In this document: in pieces, positions 52,669 to 61,602 of the stretch
Position numbering within the stretch: the stretch's first letter is position 1
Layout of the letters: each line of letters begins with the position of its first letter
Assembly: GCF_020216525.1 (NCBI RefSeq)
Contig: NZ_JAIWOY010000004.1
Coordinates: 62,001 to 126,000 of the forward strand
DNA length: 64,000 nt
Direction of reading: 5' to 3'
Source: Nocardioides nematodiphilus
GTDB lineage: Bacteria > Actinomycetota > Actinomycetes > Propionibacteriales > Nocardioidaceae
The notes under the pieces: generated by a model
Databases searched by the model: none
Seen by the model: only the letters and a program-made list of their open reading frames with translations
What the model was told of the DNA's origin: nothing
Position numbers and translations under genes: made by a program

Positions 52669-55089
52669 GTGAAGACTGACGTGCTCACGCCGCAAGCCGT
52701 GTTCTACCTCCCCCAGCACCTCGTGGTGCCGCTCTTCCAGCGGCCCTACGTGTGGGACGAGGCCGAGCAATGGTTGCCGCTGTGGCAGGACATCTCACGT
52801 CTCGCCGAGCTCCGGTTGCACAATCCTTACTCGCAACCGACGCACTTCCTTGGCGCCGTCGTCCTCCAGGCGCTCGACGGGCAACAAGGCACGGTTCCGG
52901 CCAAGAACGTGATCGACGGGCAGCAACGGCTCACCACCCTCCAGCTCTTCATCGACGCCGCGGCGGCCGTGTTCGAGAGCCACGGTCTCGACGGCCACGC
53001 AGAGCAACTCGCCGCATTGACCCACAACCCCGGGCGCGCCGGCGTGATTGAAGCCAGCCTGAAGCTCGCCCACACCAACCAGGACGGCGACGCGTTCCTT
53101 GAAGTGATGGACGCGGAAGTCCCGGTGGTGCATGAGTCGTTGAAGCACGCCGGATCCCGGATCACGCGTGCCCATGCCTACTTCGTCGGTCGGATCGACG
53201 ACTGGCTCGGGGACGCCGACGACGTACGAGCCCGTGCCGACGCGTTGACGCAGTCCGTCAGCCAAGGACTCCAGCTCGTCGTGATCGACCTGCTTGCTCA
53301 GGAGAACTCGCAAGAGATCTTCGAGACCCTGAACGCGCGAGGCACCCCCCTCACCGCAGCCGACCTGATCAAGAACTTCGTCTTCCAGCGCCTTGAAGCC
53401 GAGGGCGCCGACACCCGGCGCGCCTACGCCGAGGACTGGCCGTTCGAGTCGAAGTTCTGGGAGCAGGAGGTCAGCGTCGGTCGCTACACGATGAGCCGCA
53501 GCTCGCTGTTCCTCAGTCAGTGGCTCGGGAGCCGACTCGGCGAGGAGGTCAGCCCGCGCCAGACCTTCGTCCGCTTCAAGACGTACGTCGACTACGAGGC
53601 CGGCATGAATATGTCCGAACTGCTCCTCGCCATCAAGGCCCAGGCCGAGCTCTACCGCACCTGGAACGAGCACGCCGCGGAAAGCTCCCACATCCTGACT
53701 CGCCCGGAGATCGCGTTCTACCGGATGACCGCTGGAGGGGTGGAGCTCCTCAAGCCGGCGATCATCTGGCTCTACGATCCGACATTGTCGATCCCCTCCA
53801 CGATCGCCGACGAGGTCCTCGGGATGCTCGAGTCGTGGGTGGTGCGACGCCAGATCCTCCGACTGACCTCCGCTGATCTGGGGCGCATCGTCGCCGACAT
53901 CATCAAGAGCAACAGGGTCACGCCGGCTGCCGAACTGGTCGCGAGCGTCCGGCATCACCTCAGCCGACTCAACGTTGCGTCAAACTACTGGCCAGGGGAC
54001 GACGAAGTCCGTGAGCACCTCAGGACCGAACAGGCGTACCGGCGATACCCACGCGGCCGGATGCGTTTCTTCCTCGAGGCGATCGAGGACCACTTGCGTG
54101 CCAAGTACGACTACCCGCAGGTGCCACGCCTCGGATATCCGATCGAGCACGTCCTGCCGCAGAAGTGGGAGGCGAGCTGGGCTGTTAGCGGCTTGGAGGC
54201 CGAGCTTGCCCGCAGCGAGCACGTCCACCGGATCGGCAACCTCTCGCTGCTGACCTCGAGCCTGAACAGCACCATCTCGAACGGCCCGTGGAGCACCAAG
54301 CGCGAACGGATCTTCGCCAACGATGTCATGCTGCTGAACCGCTACTTTCGCGATGCCGAAGGCTGGGACGAAGCCGCCATCGATCAGCGCACCGCCCTTC
54401 TGACCGACCTGCTGCTCCAGATCTGGCCCGTTCCGGAGGGCCACGCCGGCTCCATCAGCGACGCACCGGCCAAGGAGAACGCCTGGGTCGAGGTCAAGCA
54501 CCTTCTCGCGGCCGGCCTACTCGAGGCCGGCACCGTCCTGTCGTCGCGACCTGGCCGGTGGGAGGGCATCGAGGCCACTGTGCTCCCGGACGGCCAGATC
54601 GGCGTCGACGGCAAGACCTACACGAGCCCGTCGAGTGCCGGCTACCACGCAAAGGGCGGCCGGGCCACGAACGGCTGGACGTTCTGGCAACTCGCCGACG
54701 GACGTCGGCTCGCCGATGTCCGTGCGCAGTACCGCGGCGACAAGGCCGACAAGCCGGCCGGGTTCGACTGGTCCCGGCTCCACGAGATCCTCGCCGCGCT
54801 CCCCGCCGGCACGTGGACGTCGTACAGCGACCTCGCCGACGCGATCGGGACGGCTCCTCAGCCGCTCGGCACACACATCACCCGGTGCCAGCAGTGTTCG
54901 TATCCGTGGCGGGTGCTGACCTCCGACGGACGGGTCGCCGCCGGATTCGCCTGGTCGGATCCCAACGATGATCGCAAGCCAGCGGATCTGCTCGTTGAAG
55001 AAGGCGTTCGGCTGGTCGACGGCGTCGCCGATGGCGAGCAGCGCCTGGATAGCGAGGCGCTCACGACGCTGATCGAGGACGCCGACTGA
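52669..55089 (+). CDS. DUF262-DUF1524 (GmrSD-like) nuclease fused to DUF4357-like and ATL-like domains
   Basis: 806-aa multidomain protein. Residues 1-250: DUF262 NTPase of the GmrS/ParB-like class with PLFQRPYVWD (21-30) and DGQQRLTTLQ (83-92). About 430-590: DUF1524 His-Me finger nuclease with IEHVLPQKW (492-500) and HRIGNLSLLTSSLNS. About 600-690: DUF4357-like segment (VLPDGQIGVDGKTYTSPSSAG, WTFWQL). About 699-790: MGMT-type DNA-binding fold (GTWTSYSDLADAIG) in which the PCHR reactive-Cys motif reads YPWR (745-748), as in catalytically dead ATL proteins. Similar to type IV/SspE defence nucleases; the added ATL module suggests recognition of modified or damaged bases. Divergent from hsdM. 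Specific function inferred. Confidence 0.85.
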   Translation: MKTDVLTPQAVFYLPQHLVVPLFQRPYVWDEAEQWLPLWQDISRLAELRLHNPYSQPTHFLGAVVLQALDGQQGTVPAKNVIDGQQRLTTLQLFIDAAAAVFESHGLDGHAEQLAALTHNPGRAGVIEASLKLAHTNQDGDAFLEVMDAEVPVVHESLKHAGSRITRAHAYFVGRIDDWLGDADDVRARADALTQSVSQGLQLVVIDLLAQENSQEIFETLNARGTPLTAADLIKNFVFQRLEAEGADTRRAYAEDWPFESKFWEQEVSVGRYTMSRSSLFLSQWLGSRLGEEVSPRQTFVRFKTYVDYEAGMNMSELLLAIKAQAELYRTWNEHAAESSHILTRPEIAFYRMTAGGVELLKPAIIWLYDPTLSIPSTIADEVLGMLESWVVRRQILRLTSADLGRIVADIIKSNRVTPAAELVASVRHHLSRLNVASNYWPGDDEVREHLRTEQAYRRYPRGRMRFFLEAIEDHLRAKYDYPQVPRLGYPIEHVLPQKWEASWAVSGLEAELARSEHVHRIGNLSLLTSSLNSTISNGPWSTKRERIFANDVMLLNRYFRDAEGWDEAAIDQRTALLTDLLLQIWPVPEGHAGSISDAPAKENAWVEVKHLLAAGLLEAGTVLSSRPGRWEGIEATVLPDGQIGVDGKTYTSPSSAGYHAKGGRATNGWTFWQLADGRRLADVRAQYRGDKADKPAGFDWSRLHEILAALPAGTWTSYSDLADAIGTAPQPLGTHITRCQQCSYPWRVLTSDGRVAAGFAWSDPNDDRKPADLLVEEGVRLVDGVADGEQRLDSEALTTLIEDAD

Positions 55090-55106
55090 CGGCCTGACGG
55101 TCAGCC

Positions 55107-55330
55107 ACAACCTTCCTTCCATCCCCCATCTCCGGCGTTCTCTCCACTCCCCGCGCCTTGCCCTCCCTCACCCTTCATCGCCAACCATCAACGGCTCCTC
55201 AACTCCTCCCTCAGCCGCCCCCTTCTCACCTCCACTTCCGGCGGCACGCATGCTACGAAGGAAGGGTACAAAACGGCGTCTGACCTGCGATTTTATGGTT
55301 ACCAACGGTTGTTGATGGAGGTGATCTCGG
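55107..55330. other. pyrimidine-rich intergenic tract, possible oriT/promoter region
   Basis: No gene seen. Bases 55107-55245 are strongly C/T-biased on the plus strand (runs such as CCTTCCTTCCATCCCCC). Then an AT-richer stretch with TTTTATGG and GGTTACCAACGGTTGTTG (about 55290-55312) leads to the relaxase ribosome site GGAGG. MobF relaxases usually nick an oriT directly upstream of their gene, so this is the natural place to look. No specific nic site was identified. Confidence 0.3.
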
Positions 55331-57868
55331 GTGCATGGCGGGATGAAGGTCTACCGGGGCGCGGCAGCTGCGGCGCGGCACTACGTCGAGGCTGATCGCG
55401 CTCGCGCCGACGATTACTACCTCGCCGAGGGCAGCGGCGTCGCGATGCGGATCTCCGCCACCCCGGATGCCATCGAGCACCGCGCAGACATGGATGGCGA
55501 CACCTACGAGCAGTGGGTCGCCGGGATCTCCCTCGAGACCGGGCACCCGAAGGGGCGACTGCGGACCGATGGGCAGGGCGTCAGGTTCGCGGAGGTCACC
55601 GTCAACGGACCGAAGACCTGGTCGCTCGCGGCGGCGCTGCATCCTGAGATCGCCGAGGCGTACGACCGCGCGCAGATGGCCGCGGCCGAGGAGATCGTCG
55701 GCTGGCTGGCCGAGCATTCGACCACCCGGATCGGGCCGCGCGGGCGACAGCTGCAGATCCCGGTCGAGGAGATCGAGGCCGCGGTCGTACGCCACTACAC
55801 CTCTCGCGCCGGCGATCCCCACCGCCACCTGCACCTCCAGATCAACGCCCGGGTCCGCGCCGCCGGCGCCTGGCGCGGCATTCACACCGTCGGCGTCCGC
55901 GACAGCCTTGAGGCGATCAACGGCATCGGCCACGCGGCCGTGATGACCGACCCCGAGTTCCGGGCGGCGCTCGCCGCGTACGGCTTCACCCTCGATCCGG
56001 AGACCGACGAGATCACCGAGCTGGCGCCGTACGTCGGTGCCTTCAGCACGCGGTCCCGGCAGATCGAGGCGAACATCGACGCCTACGAAGCCACCTGGCG
56101 CACCGAGCACCCGGGCGACGAGCCCGGGCCGGCACTGCGACAGATCTGGGATCGACGGGCGTGGGCGGACGCGCGGCCGGACAAGATCGTGCCCACCTCC
56201 GGCGACGACCTGCGCAGGCACTGGGTCGAGGAGCTGCACGACCTCGGCTTCGAGGCGCCGACCAGCGCGGCGTACGGCGGCGCCCTCCGACCGGGCACGA
56301 TCGATAGGAATGCGTTCGTCGATCTCGCGCTGATCCGGCTTGGCTCGCGGCACTCGGCCTGGAACGCCGCCGACGCCCGTGGCGAGGTCGAACGGCTGCT
56401 CGCCTCGACCGGCGAAACGGTCGACGGCCCGATCCGGCGCGAGCTTGCCGAGGATCTGACCGCCCGAGTGGTTGGCGCCTCCACTCCCCTGCTCGCCCGC
56501 GGCGACGTGCCCGAGCACGTGCGCGCACTGACCTCCGAGGAGGTACTCACCGTCGAGCACGCCCTCGTCGAACTAATCGAGCACCGCGCCGAGGCGACCG
56601 GCATCGCGATCCTCGAAGGCGCGGCCGGCGCCGGCAAGACCCGGCGGCTTGCCACCTACCGACAGAAGGTCGAGGCGAGCGGCCATCGGATGTTGGTCGT
56701 CACGCCGACCCGCAAGGCCGCCCAGGTCGCGGCCGCCGAGGTCGGGACAGGGGCGCACTCGGCCGCGTGGCTGCTCCATCAGCACGGCTTCCGCTGGGAC
56801 GACGACCATGGGTGGGGCCGCGTGCCTGCAACGCCGGTGGCCGCCGCCGAGATCCACCGCAACGATCTTCTCGTCGTCGACGAGGCGGGCATGCTCGATC
56901 AGGACACCGCGCTCGCGCTCCTCGTCCTAGCCGACGAGACGGGCGCCAAGCTCATGCTTGTCGGCGATCGTCACCAACTCCCCGCGGTCGGGCGCGGCGG
57001 AGTTCTCGACCTCGCGATCCGGTACGCGCCGGAGCGGGTCAGCTCCCTCGATGCCGTACGCCGCTTCGCTGATCCCGCCTACGCCGATCTGTCGCTCAAG
57101 ATGCGTGATGGCAACGAGCCCGGCGAGGTCTTCGACGAGCTGCTGCACCGTGGCGAGATCGTCATCCATGCCAGCGACGTCGAACGCCAGGATCGCCTCG
57201 CCCTCCGGGCAGCCGACGGCGAACTCGTCGTCGCCGACACCCGTGAACAGGTCGGGCGGATCAACACGACCGCCCATCGCTTCCGGGCCATGACCGGTCA
57301 GGTGTCCGATGCCGTCGCGACCGCAGCCGGCGACCGGATCGGAGTCGGTGATCGGATCACGACGCGGCGCAACGACCGCGATACCGACGTCGCCAACCGC
57401 GAGACCTGGACCGTCATCGGCGCCGACGACAGTGGGCTGACCATCCGAGGCGACTCCGGCACCCGCCGCCTGCCGCCCACGTACGTCCGGAACCACGTCG
57501 AGCTCGCGTACGCGACCACCGCTTACGGCGCCCAAGGCTCGACCGTCCGGACGGCGCATGTCCTGATCGGCGACCACACCGGCGCCGCGTCCGCGTACGT
57601 CGGCATGACCCGCGGCCGTGAGCACAACGTCGCGCACCTCGTCGCGGAGTCGGTCGACGACGCACGCCGCCAGTGGGTCGAGGTCTTCGTCCGCGACCGG
57701 GCCGACCTCGGGCCGACACACGCGCGCAAGCTTGCTGGCGAGGCCATCGAGAGGTACGGACCAAGCGCGCCGAAGCGTCGCCCGCAGACGGTTCGCACCT
57801 GGCAGCGCGAGGACGACGTCGCCCTCCGACCCTCGAGTTCTCGCGACGTCCCAGGCCTCAGTCTCTAA
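55331..57868 (+). CDS. MobF/TrwC-type relaxase-helicase
   Basis: 845-aa conjugative relaxase. The N-terminal TrwC domain (about 1-290) has candidate catalytic tyrosines in DDYYLAEGSG and the histidine triad HRHLHLQ (His164, 166, 168). The RecD-like SF1 helicase follows with Walker A GAAGAGKT (430-437), Walker B LLVVDEAGMLDQ, VGDRHQLPAVGRGG, AYATTAYGAQGSTV and YVGMTRGREHN. Nicking at oriT and unwinding of the transferred strand are expected. It is shorter than full TraA/TrwC proteins (about 1000+ aa), lacking a long C-terminal tail. GTG start with GGAGG 9 bases upstream. Confidence 0.92.
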   Translation: MHGGMKVYRGAAAAARHYVEADRARADDYYLAEGSGVAMRISATPDAIEHRADMDGDTYEQWVAGISLETGHPKGRLRTDGQGVRFAEVTVNGPKTWSLAAALHPEIAEAYDRAQMAAAEEIVGWLAEHSTTRIGPRGRQLQIPVEEIEAAVVRHYTSRAGDPHRHLHLQINARVRAAGAWRGIHTVGVRDSLEAINGIGHAAVMTDPEFRAALAAYGFTLDPETDEITELAPYVGAFSTRSRQIEANIDAYEATWRTEHPGDEPGPALRQIWDRRAWADARPDKIVPTSGDDLRRHWVEELHDLGFEAPTSAAYGGALRPGTIDRNAFVDLALIRLGSRHSAWNAADARGEVERLLASTGETVDGPIRRELAEDLTARVVGASTPLLARGDVPEHVRALTSEEVLTVEHALVELIEHRAEATGIAILEGAAGAGKTRRLATYRQKVEASGHRMLVVTPTRKAAQVAAAEVGTGAHSAAWLLHQHGFRWDDDHGWGRVPATPVAAAEIHRNDLLVVDEAGMLDQDTALALLVLADETGAKLMLVGDRHQLPAVGRGGVLDLAIRYAPERVSSLDAVRRFADPAYADLSLKMRDGNEPGEVFDELLHRGEIVIHASDVERQDRLALRAADGELVVADTREQVGRINTTAHRFRAMTGQVSDAVATAAGDRIGVGDRITTRRNDRDTDVANRETWTVIGADDSGLTIRGDSGTRRLPPTYVRNHVELAYATTAYGAQGSTVRTAHVLIGDHTGAASAYVGMTRGREHNVAHLVAESVDDARRQWVEVFVRDRADLGPTHARKLAGEAIERYGPSAPKRRPQTVRTWQREDDVALRPSSSRDVPGLSL

Positions 57869-58533
57869 TCGTCCGGATCGGGCGGCTGCGGTGGACGCGG
57901 ATCGAAACGGGTCCGCTTCTGCCGCCACGGCTTCCCCTTGAGCTTCGGCAGATTGCCGTAGTCCCGGATGCGCGCAGTCGGTGTCTCCTCCGACATGCGC
58001 AGCGAGTTCTCCTTCCCCCACCGCTTCGGCCACAGCGCCCGTTGGATCGTCGGCTCCCATGCCTTGCGCACCGGATCGGGCAGCTCGAGCTCTTCCCACA
58101 GGTCGACCAGCAGGCCACCGTCGATCCACCGGAGCATCTGCTGCGGGAGGCATCGGCGGATGAGGATCTCGTACGCCCGGCGCCGCTCATCGCGCTTCGA
58201 CAGATTCCACGTGTCGTCCGCTCCCGGCCTGATCAAGTCAGGGAGCCACAGCAGAACGAAGCAGTACGGCGGCGGGACGGCCCAAAGCTTGTCGGGCACC
58301 CAGAACGGGACGATCCCCTCGGGGTGCAGCTCGATCCAGTCGACCCGCGCCTGCAGCATCAGCTCGTGATCCGTGGCCTCGATGATGCGCGATGCCGTCT
58401 GCAATGACGGCGCCTTCGTCCCCCGCTCGTACGCCGACAACGTCGCCTGCGAGGTGCCCGCCAGCATGGCGAGTTCGGCCTGCGTCATACGACTCGCACG
58501 CCGTGCCGTCTTGATCAGACGAGCCGGATCCAC
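57865..58533 (-). CDS. XRE-family helix-turn-helix protein with unknown C-terminal domain
   Basis: 222 aa. Residues about 5-60 form a Cro/C1-type HTH (LIKTARRASRMTQAELAMLAGTSQATLSAYERGTKAPSLQTASRII). The rest is Trp/Pro-rich (VPFWVPDKLWAVPPPYCFVLLWLPDL) with a basic C-terminal tail and was not recognised. GTG start. Its end overlaps the convergent relaxase end by 4 bases. Probably a regulator of the transfer or maintenance genes of the element. Confidence 0.8.
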   Translation of the reverse strand: MDPARLIKTARRASRMTQAELAMLAGTSQATLSAYERGTKAPSLQTASRIIEATDHELMLQARVDWIELHPEGIVPFWVPDKLWAVPPPYCFVLLWLPDLIRPGADDTWNLSKRDERRRAYEILIRRCLPQQMLRWIDGGLLVDLWEELELPDPVRKAWEPTIQRALWPKRWGKENSLRMSEETPTARIRDYGNLPKLKGKPWRQKRTRFDPRPPQPPDPDD

Positions 58534-58640
58534 ACTTCACCATACCCAGCTGGATCTAAAAGTGCCTTTGCATGGCGAGGCGTCAACACCTACCTCCCGA
58601 AGGGAGGTAGCCGGCCTCCCTCGCCCGACCGGAGGTCTCG

Positions 58641-58889
58641 ATGAACTCGCACAGCGACACACCGTTCCATGCCCGCCACGATGACGACCTGCTCACTCTC
58701 GAAGAGGCGTCCGAGGTCCTCGGGATCTCGATCAACACGCTGCGCTGGTGGCGCCAGAAGGGCGAGGGTCCCGCCTACTTCAAGATCGGCCGCCGCCTCT
58801 ACATCACCGCCGGCGAGGTACGCGCCTTCATCCGCCAGCAGCGGATAGCGGTGCGGCCTGTCCTGCCGGCGCCGAGGAAGCTGGGCTGA
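58641..58889 (+). CDS. excisionase/MerR-like winged-helix protein
   Basis: 82 aa with a single small DNA-binding domain: LLTLEEASEVLGISINTLRWWRQKGEGPAYFKIGRRLYITAGEVRAFI, the pattern of excisionase-family (Xis/BldC-like) proteins. It is a candidate directionality factor for the integrase 14 kb to the left. GACCGGAGG lies before the ATG. The next gene starts 3 bases after its stop, so they form a pair. Confidence 0.85.
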   Translation: MNSHSDTPFHARHDDDLLTLEEASEVLGISINTLRWWRQKGEGPAYFKIGRRLYITAGEVRAFIRQQRIAVRPVLPAPRKLG

Positions 58890-58892
58890 GTC

Positions 58893-59180
58893 GTGGTCAT
58901 CCATCACGAGAACGACCCCGAGGACCCGCGGCACATCTTCCTCGACGCGCACGACGTCCTCGCCCGCTACGGCTGGGGCAAGACGAAGGGCTATCGCAAC
59001 CTCAAGGACCGCACCGTCGTCCCGCCGCCGATCATGGAACACCCGATGCGCTGGCGCCTCGATCAGCTCCTCGAGTGGGAGGACAAGCTGATCGCGGAGT
59101 CGATGAAGGCGCCGGTGTCGCGGCGGGCTGACCTCGCCTCGCTGCTCCCGCCACCGAAGCAACGTAGACGAGCGGGGTGA
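58893..59180 (+). CDS. AlpA-like small DNA-binding protein
   Basis: 95 aa. The middle resembles an AlpA/Xis winged helix (HDVLARYGWGKTKGYRNLKDRTVVPPPIM, MRWRLDQLLEWEDKLI), followed by a basic tail (PPPKQRRRAG). It follows the excisionase-like gene after 3 bases, GTG start, and precedes the 28-bp repeat block, so it could bind those repeats. Not assigned to a named family with certainty. Confidence 0.65.
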   Translation: MVIHHENDPEDPRHIFLDAHDVLARYGWGKTKGYRNLKDRTVVPPPIMEHPMRWRLDQLLEWEDKLIAESMKAPVSRRADLASLLPPPKQRRRAG

Positions 59181-59207
59181 TCTCGCGGCGCGCGAGGGAA
59201 CACATTC

Positions 59208-59390
59208 GCGGCGTTGTGACGCACCCGGACGGTACGCGGCGTTGTGACGCACCCGGACGGTACGCGGCGTTGTGACGCACCCGGACGGTACGCGGCGTTG
59301 TGACGCACCCGGACGGTACGCGGCGTTGTGACGCACCCGGACGGTACGCGGCGTTGTGACGCACCCGGACGGTACGCGGCGTTGTGACGC
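59208..59390. repeat. six perfect 28-bp tandem repeats plus a partial seventh
   Basis: Units start at 59208, 59236, 59264, 59292, 59320 and 59348 and are identical; a 15-base partial copy starts at 59376. Each unit carries the dyad GCGT-TGTG-ACGC followed by ACCCGGACGGTAC. There are no spacers, so this is not CRISPR. It fills most of the 363-base gene-free gap 59181-59543. Iterons, a partition site or an integrase/regulator binding array are possible. Frames across it are open only because 28 x 3 = 84 gives a repeating peptide; no coding role is supported. Confidence 0.95.
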
Positions 59391-59543
59391 GCCTAGCTGC
59401 GGGATGTGTCGCCTTGAGGCGGCATTGCCGGAGCCGGCAAGGCCGCGCTTGCCCGGGGTGGCCGACACGAAGTGATGTCTTGCTCCGGGCTTCAAGTCGT
59501 AAGTGGTCGTTCCCTCCATGTATGTGTAGGCGGTCGCGCGCAC

Positions 59544-60437
59544 CTACTCCGATCGAAACGGATGATCTGCATCGAGCGGCGCGATGGAGCTGTCGGCAGG
59601 GTCTTGCCGCGCGGTTGGTAAGAGCTCGTCGGGCACCTCGAGTCGTATGGATTGGCGAGACGAGAATATGACGCGCGTGAGTGTCGCATTAGGGAATTTG
59701 TGTGTGCTTGACGCGAGTTCTCGCATACGTCCCCATGGGAACCTCTGGCCCGCGATGACACCAGTCAATGCGTCGGCGATCGGAATGAAGGAAAATGAGT
59801 CCGTTGCGTCGATCGTCAACAGACGGAACTCGTTTTCGTTTTCCCAGTCTTTGTGCTTTTGAAAATAAAGAAGATCAGCGTTGTCGGTCATGTACCTCAA
59901 CGCGACGGCCTGAGATTCCTCAGTACTTGGCGGCACGAGCCGGAGATCGAGGTCCGGCAGAACGGTACTTGTGTCGACGTAGATCACACGTCCGGCCAAT
60001 CTTCTTCCGGGGATGTCGTTTGCCTCGGCGAAGGCTTGGATCAGTCGGTTCCTGTCGAACTCGAAGCAGACGCCGGTGTGTCGGGCAGCGTAATGAGCCC
60101 ACATGGCGATGTGCGCCCACCCAGGCGAGCCGTCCATCAGGCCGGTGGAGGTGCTCGTTCCTTCTACCAGGCAGGCAAGCTTGCTGAAGGATCGGAACTG
60201 ATCGTCAAGTCGGTTCCAAAGAGGATCAAGCTCGGCGAAACGAGCAAGGTGGTCAGCATCAGTGTCGCTTGCAGCGGGTGGTGGATTGAGTAGCCCGGGC
60301 CTGAACACGGCGCTTTCCCAGATGTCGTTGGTGTGACGGAGTGGCGATAAGCGCAATGTGCCGTTGGCGAGGATACCGTTGATTGCCGACTCGCTGGTCG
60401 CGTAGTGGTAGAGCTTCGTGTCGCTGTCCTCCACCAT
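59544..60437 (-). CDS. DUF2971 domain protein
   Basis: 297 aa of DUF2971 type: LYHYATSESAINGILANGTLRLSPLRHTNDIWE at the start, WAHYAARHTGVCFEFDRN in the middle, FQKHKDWENENEFRLLTID and a C-terminal VIAGQRFPWGRMREL. Function unknown; the family is frequent in accessory islands. Codon use contains many AT-ending codons (for example GAA, TTT, ATA-like neighbours), unlike the core genes, so recent transfer is likely. The ATG at 60437 is the only start that keeps the conserved beginning. Confidence 0.85.
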   Translation of the reverse strand: MVEDSDTKLYHYATSESAINGILANGTLRLSPLRHTNDIWESAVFRPGLLNPPPAASDTDADHLARFAELDPLWNRLDDQFRSFSKLACLVEGTSTSTGLMDGSPGWAHIAMWAHYAARHTGVCFEFDRNRLIQAFAEANDIPGRRLAGRVIYVDTSTVLPDLDLRLVPPSTEESQAVALRYMTDNADLLYFQKHKDWENENEFRLLTIDATDSFSFIPIADALTGVIAGQRFPWGRMRELASSTHKFPNATLTRVIFSSRQSIRLEVPDELLPTARQDPADSSIAPLDADHPFRSE

Positions 60438-60717
60438 CAGGTACTCGAGGGTCTACGCATCGATGGCACTCCCGGATGCTATGTGGCGAGTTGGGCTCTG
60501 GCCCTGCATTCGGCCAAATGAGTCGCCAGTTACTTGGTCGTAGCCCCGGATTGCTCATTGCTGCACGTCGCTTCTGACGATGAACAGGCGCTCGCGTCCC
60601 CCGGCGTAGGAAGCGAGCAAGCGATCGCCCGAGACCTACCCGATTCGCGTCTACGATCGCGGCTACTAGATGTATGTCTACGGGCGATCGGTTCGCGGCT
60701 GATCCGCGCACTGTTCT

Positions 60718-61204
60718 GTGGCCGTCCGCCTCGGGGACGTCGTCCGGCGCATCGTGTCGGGCATACTCGGCCAGGTGCCTGATCTAGAGCCCGAACGTGA
60801 TCGGGTCGATCGTGCCTTCGCCGCCGATGTGGGATGGGATGGCTGGCCGGAGGTTGCGGCGAGCGCACCGCTGAGCGACCGCGAGATGTTGTCGTCCCTA
60901 CTGCTGCTTCTCGCTGCCGCGGGGCCTCCGCGGCGGACGCGATCCGGCGACCCAGGGTTGTATCTCCGGATGGATCGAGTGATCGATCGGCGTCGGCGGT
61001 TGCCTTGGGACCGGGCGACGGCCCGGGTCGCGGTCGAAGCGGTGATGACCCGTGGCGACTTCGACGCGCGCCGGGTGGGAGTCGCCCTCGCGGGTGCGGA
61101 AGCCGTCTGCTCGGCTGGAGCGGCCGATCAGCCTGCCCGACGAGCAGCGCACGGCCGCGCTCGGGCAGATCATGCAGGTCCTGGAGCAGACGGAGACCAA
61201 CTGA
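60718..61204 (+). pseudogene. frameshifted gene of unknown family upstream of the metallopeptidase relic
   Basis: From a GTG at 60718 one frame reads a plausible protein (LSDREMLSSLLLLLAAAG, GLYLRMDRVIDRRRRLPWDRA) to about 61100. The natural 3' end is in a different frame (LPDEQRTAALGQIMQVLEQTETN, stop at 61202-61204), which has double TGA stops at 61043-61048 and so cannot extend upstream. A single frameshift between about 61049 and 61110 would join them. The stop overlaps the next ATG (TGATG), showing the second frame was once translated. Family not recognised. The start is uncertain; 60438-60717 shows no gene. Confidence 0.5.
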
Positions 61205-61602
61205 TGTCGTCCCTCTATCCCGACCAGCTTCTGAAGCGGCGAGCCATGACCTGGGCCCTCCGGCTCAAGGTCAATCCGGAGCCTGGCGAGATCGCGGGCA
61301 TGCCAAAGAAGTGGGCTCGTGCATCAGCGACGGCGTGGCGACGTTCGCCTACGAACGCGCTGACACGGACGAGTCCTTTTAGGACTACGTCATCGTCCAC
61401 GAGCTGCTGCACCTGCGCTACCAAGACGCACGGCAAACGCTTCCAAGCCATGATGTCCGTTCGCATACCGAACTGGCGGAAGCTGGAAGAACAGAGCCAC
61501 GCCCCACGGAGCGCGGTGCCCGTGGGCAACGACGGGGGAGGTCCTGACCGTGGGATTCAAGGGCAAGACGACGAAGGTCCAGCAGCAGTTCGAGACTCCT
61601 GA
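61204..61602 (+). pseudogene. YgjP-like (M48/DUF45) metallopeptidase, inactivated
   Basis: Fragments of a zinc metallopeptidase lie in three pieces: MTWALRLKVNPEPGEI...MPKKW in the first frame; then GSCISDGVATFAYERADTDESF after loss of one G in a G-run near 61312; an in-frame TAG at 61380-61382; DYVIVHELLHLRY with the intact HELLH zinc motif; then, after an extra base near 61420, KTHGKRFQAMMSVRIPNWRKLE back in the first frame. Three separate lesions make it a pseudogene. Such YgjP genes often neighbour helicase or restriction genes, as here. Confidence 0.8.

Noticed and set aside
59208-59390. CRISPR array
   Set aside because: Units are contiguous and identical with no unique spacers, and no cas genes are in the window.
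58590-59543. Repeat-containing protein of 317 codons on the minus strand
   Set aside because: The repeating peptide arises because three 28-bp units equal 28 codons; it also runs antisense through two small winged-helix genes.
60438-60717. Short gene upstream of the frameshifted gene
   Set aside because: Several short frames exist on both strands, but none has a ribosome site, a domain or consistent codon use.
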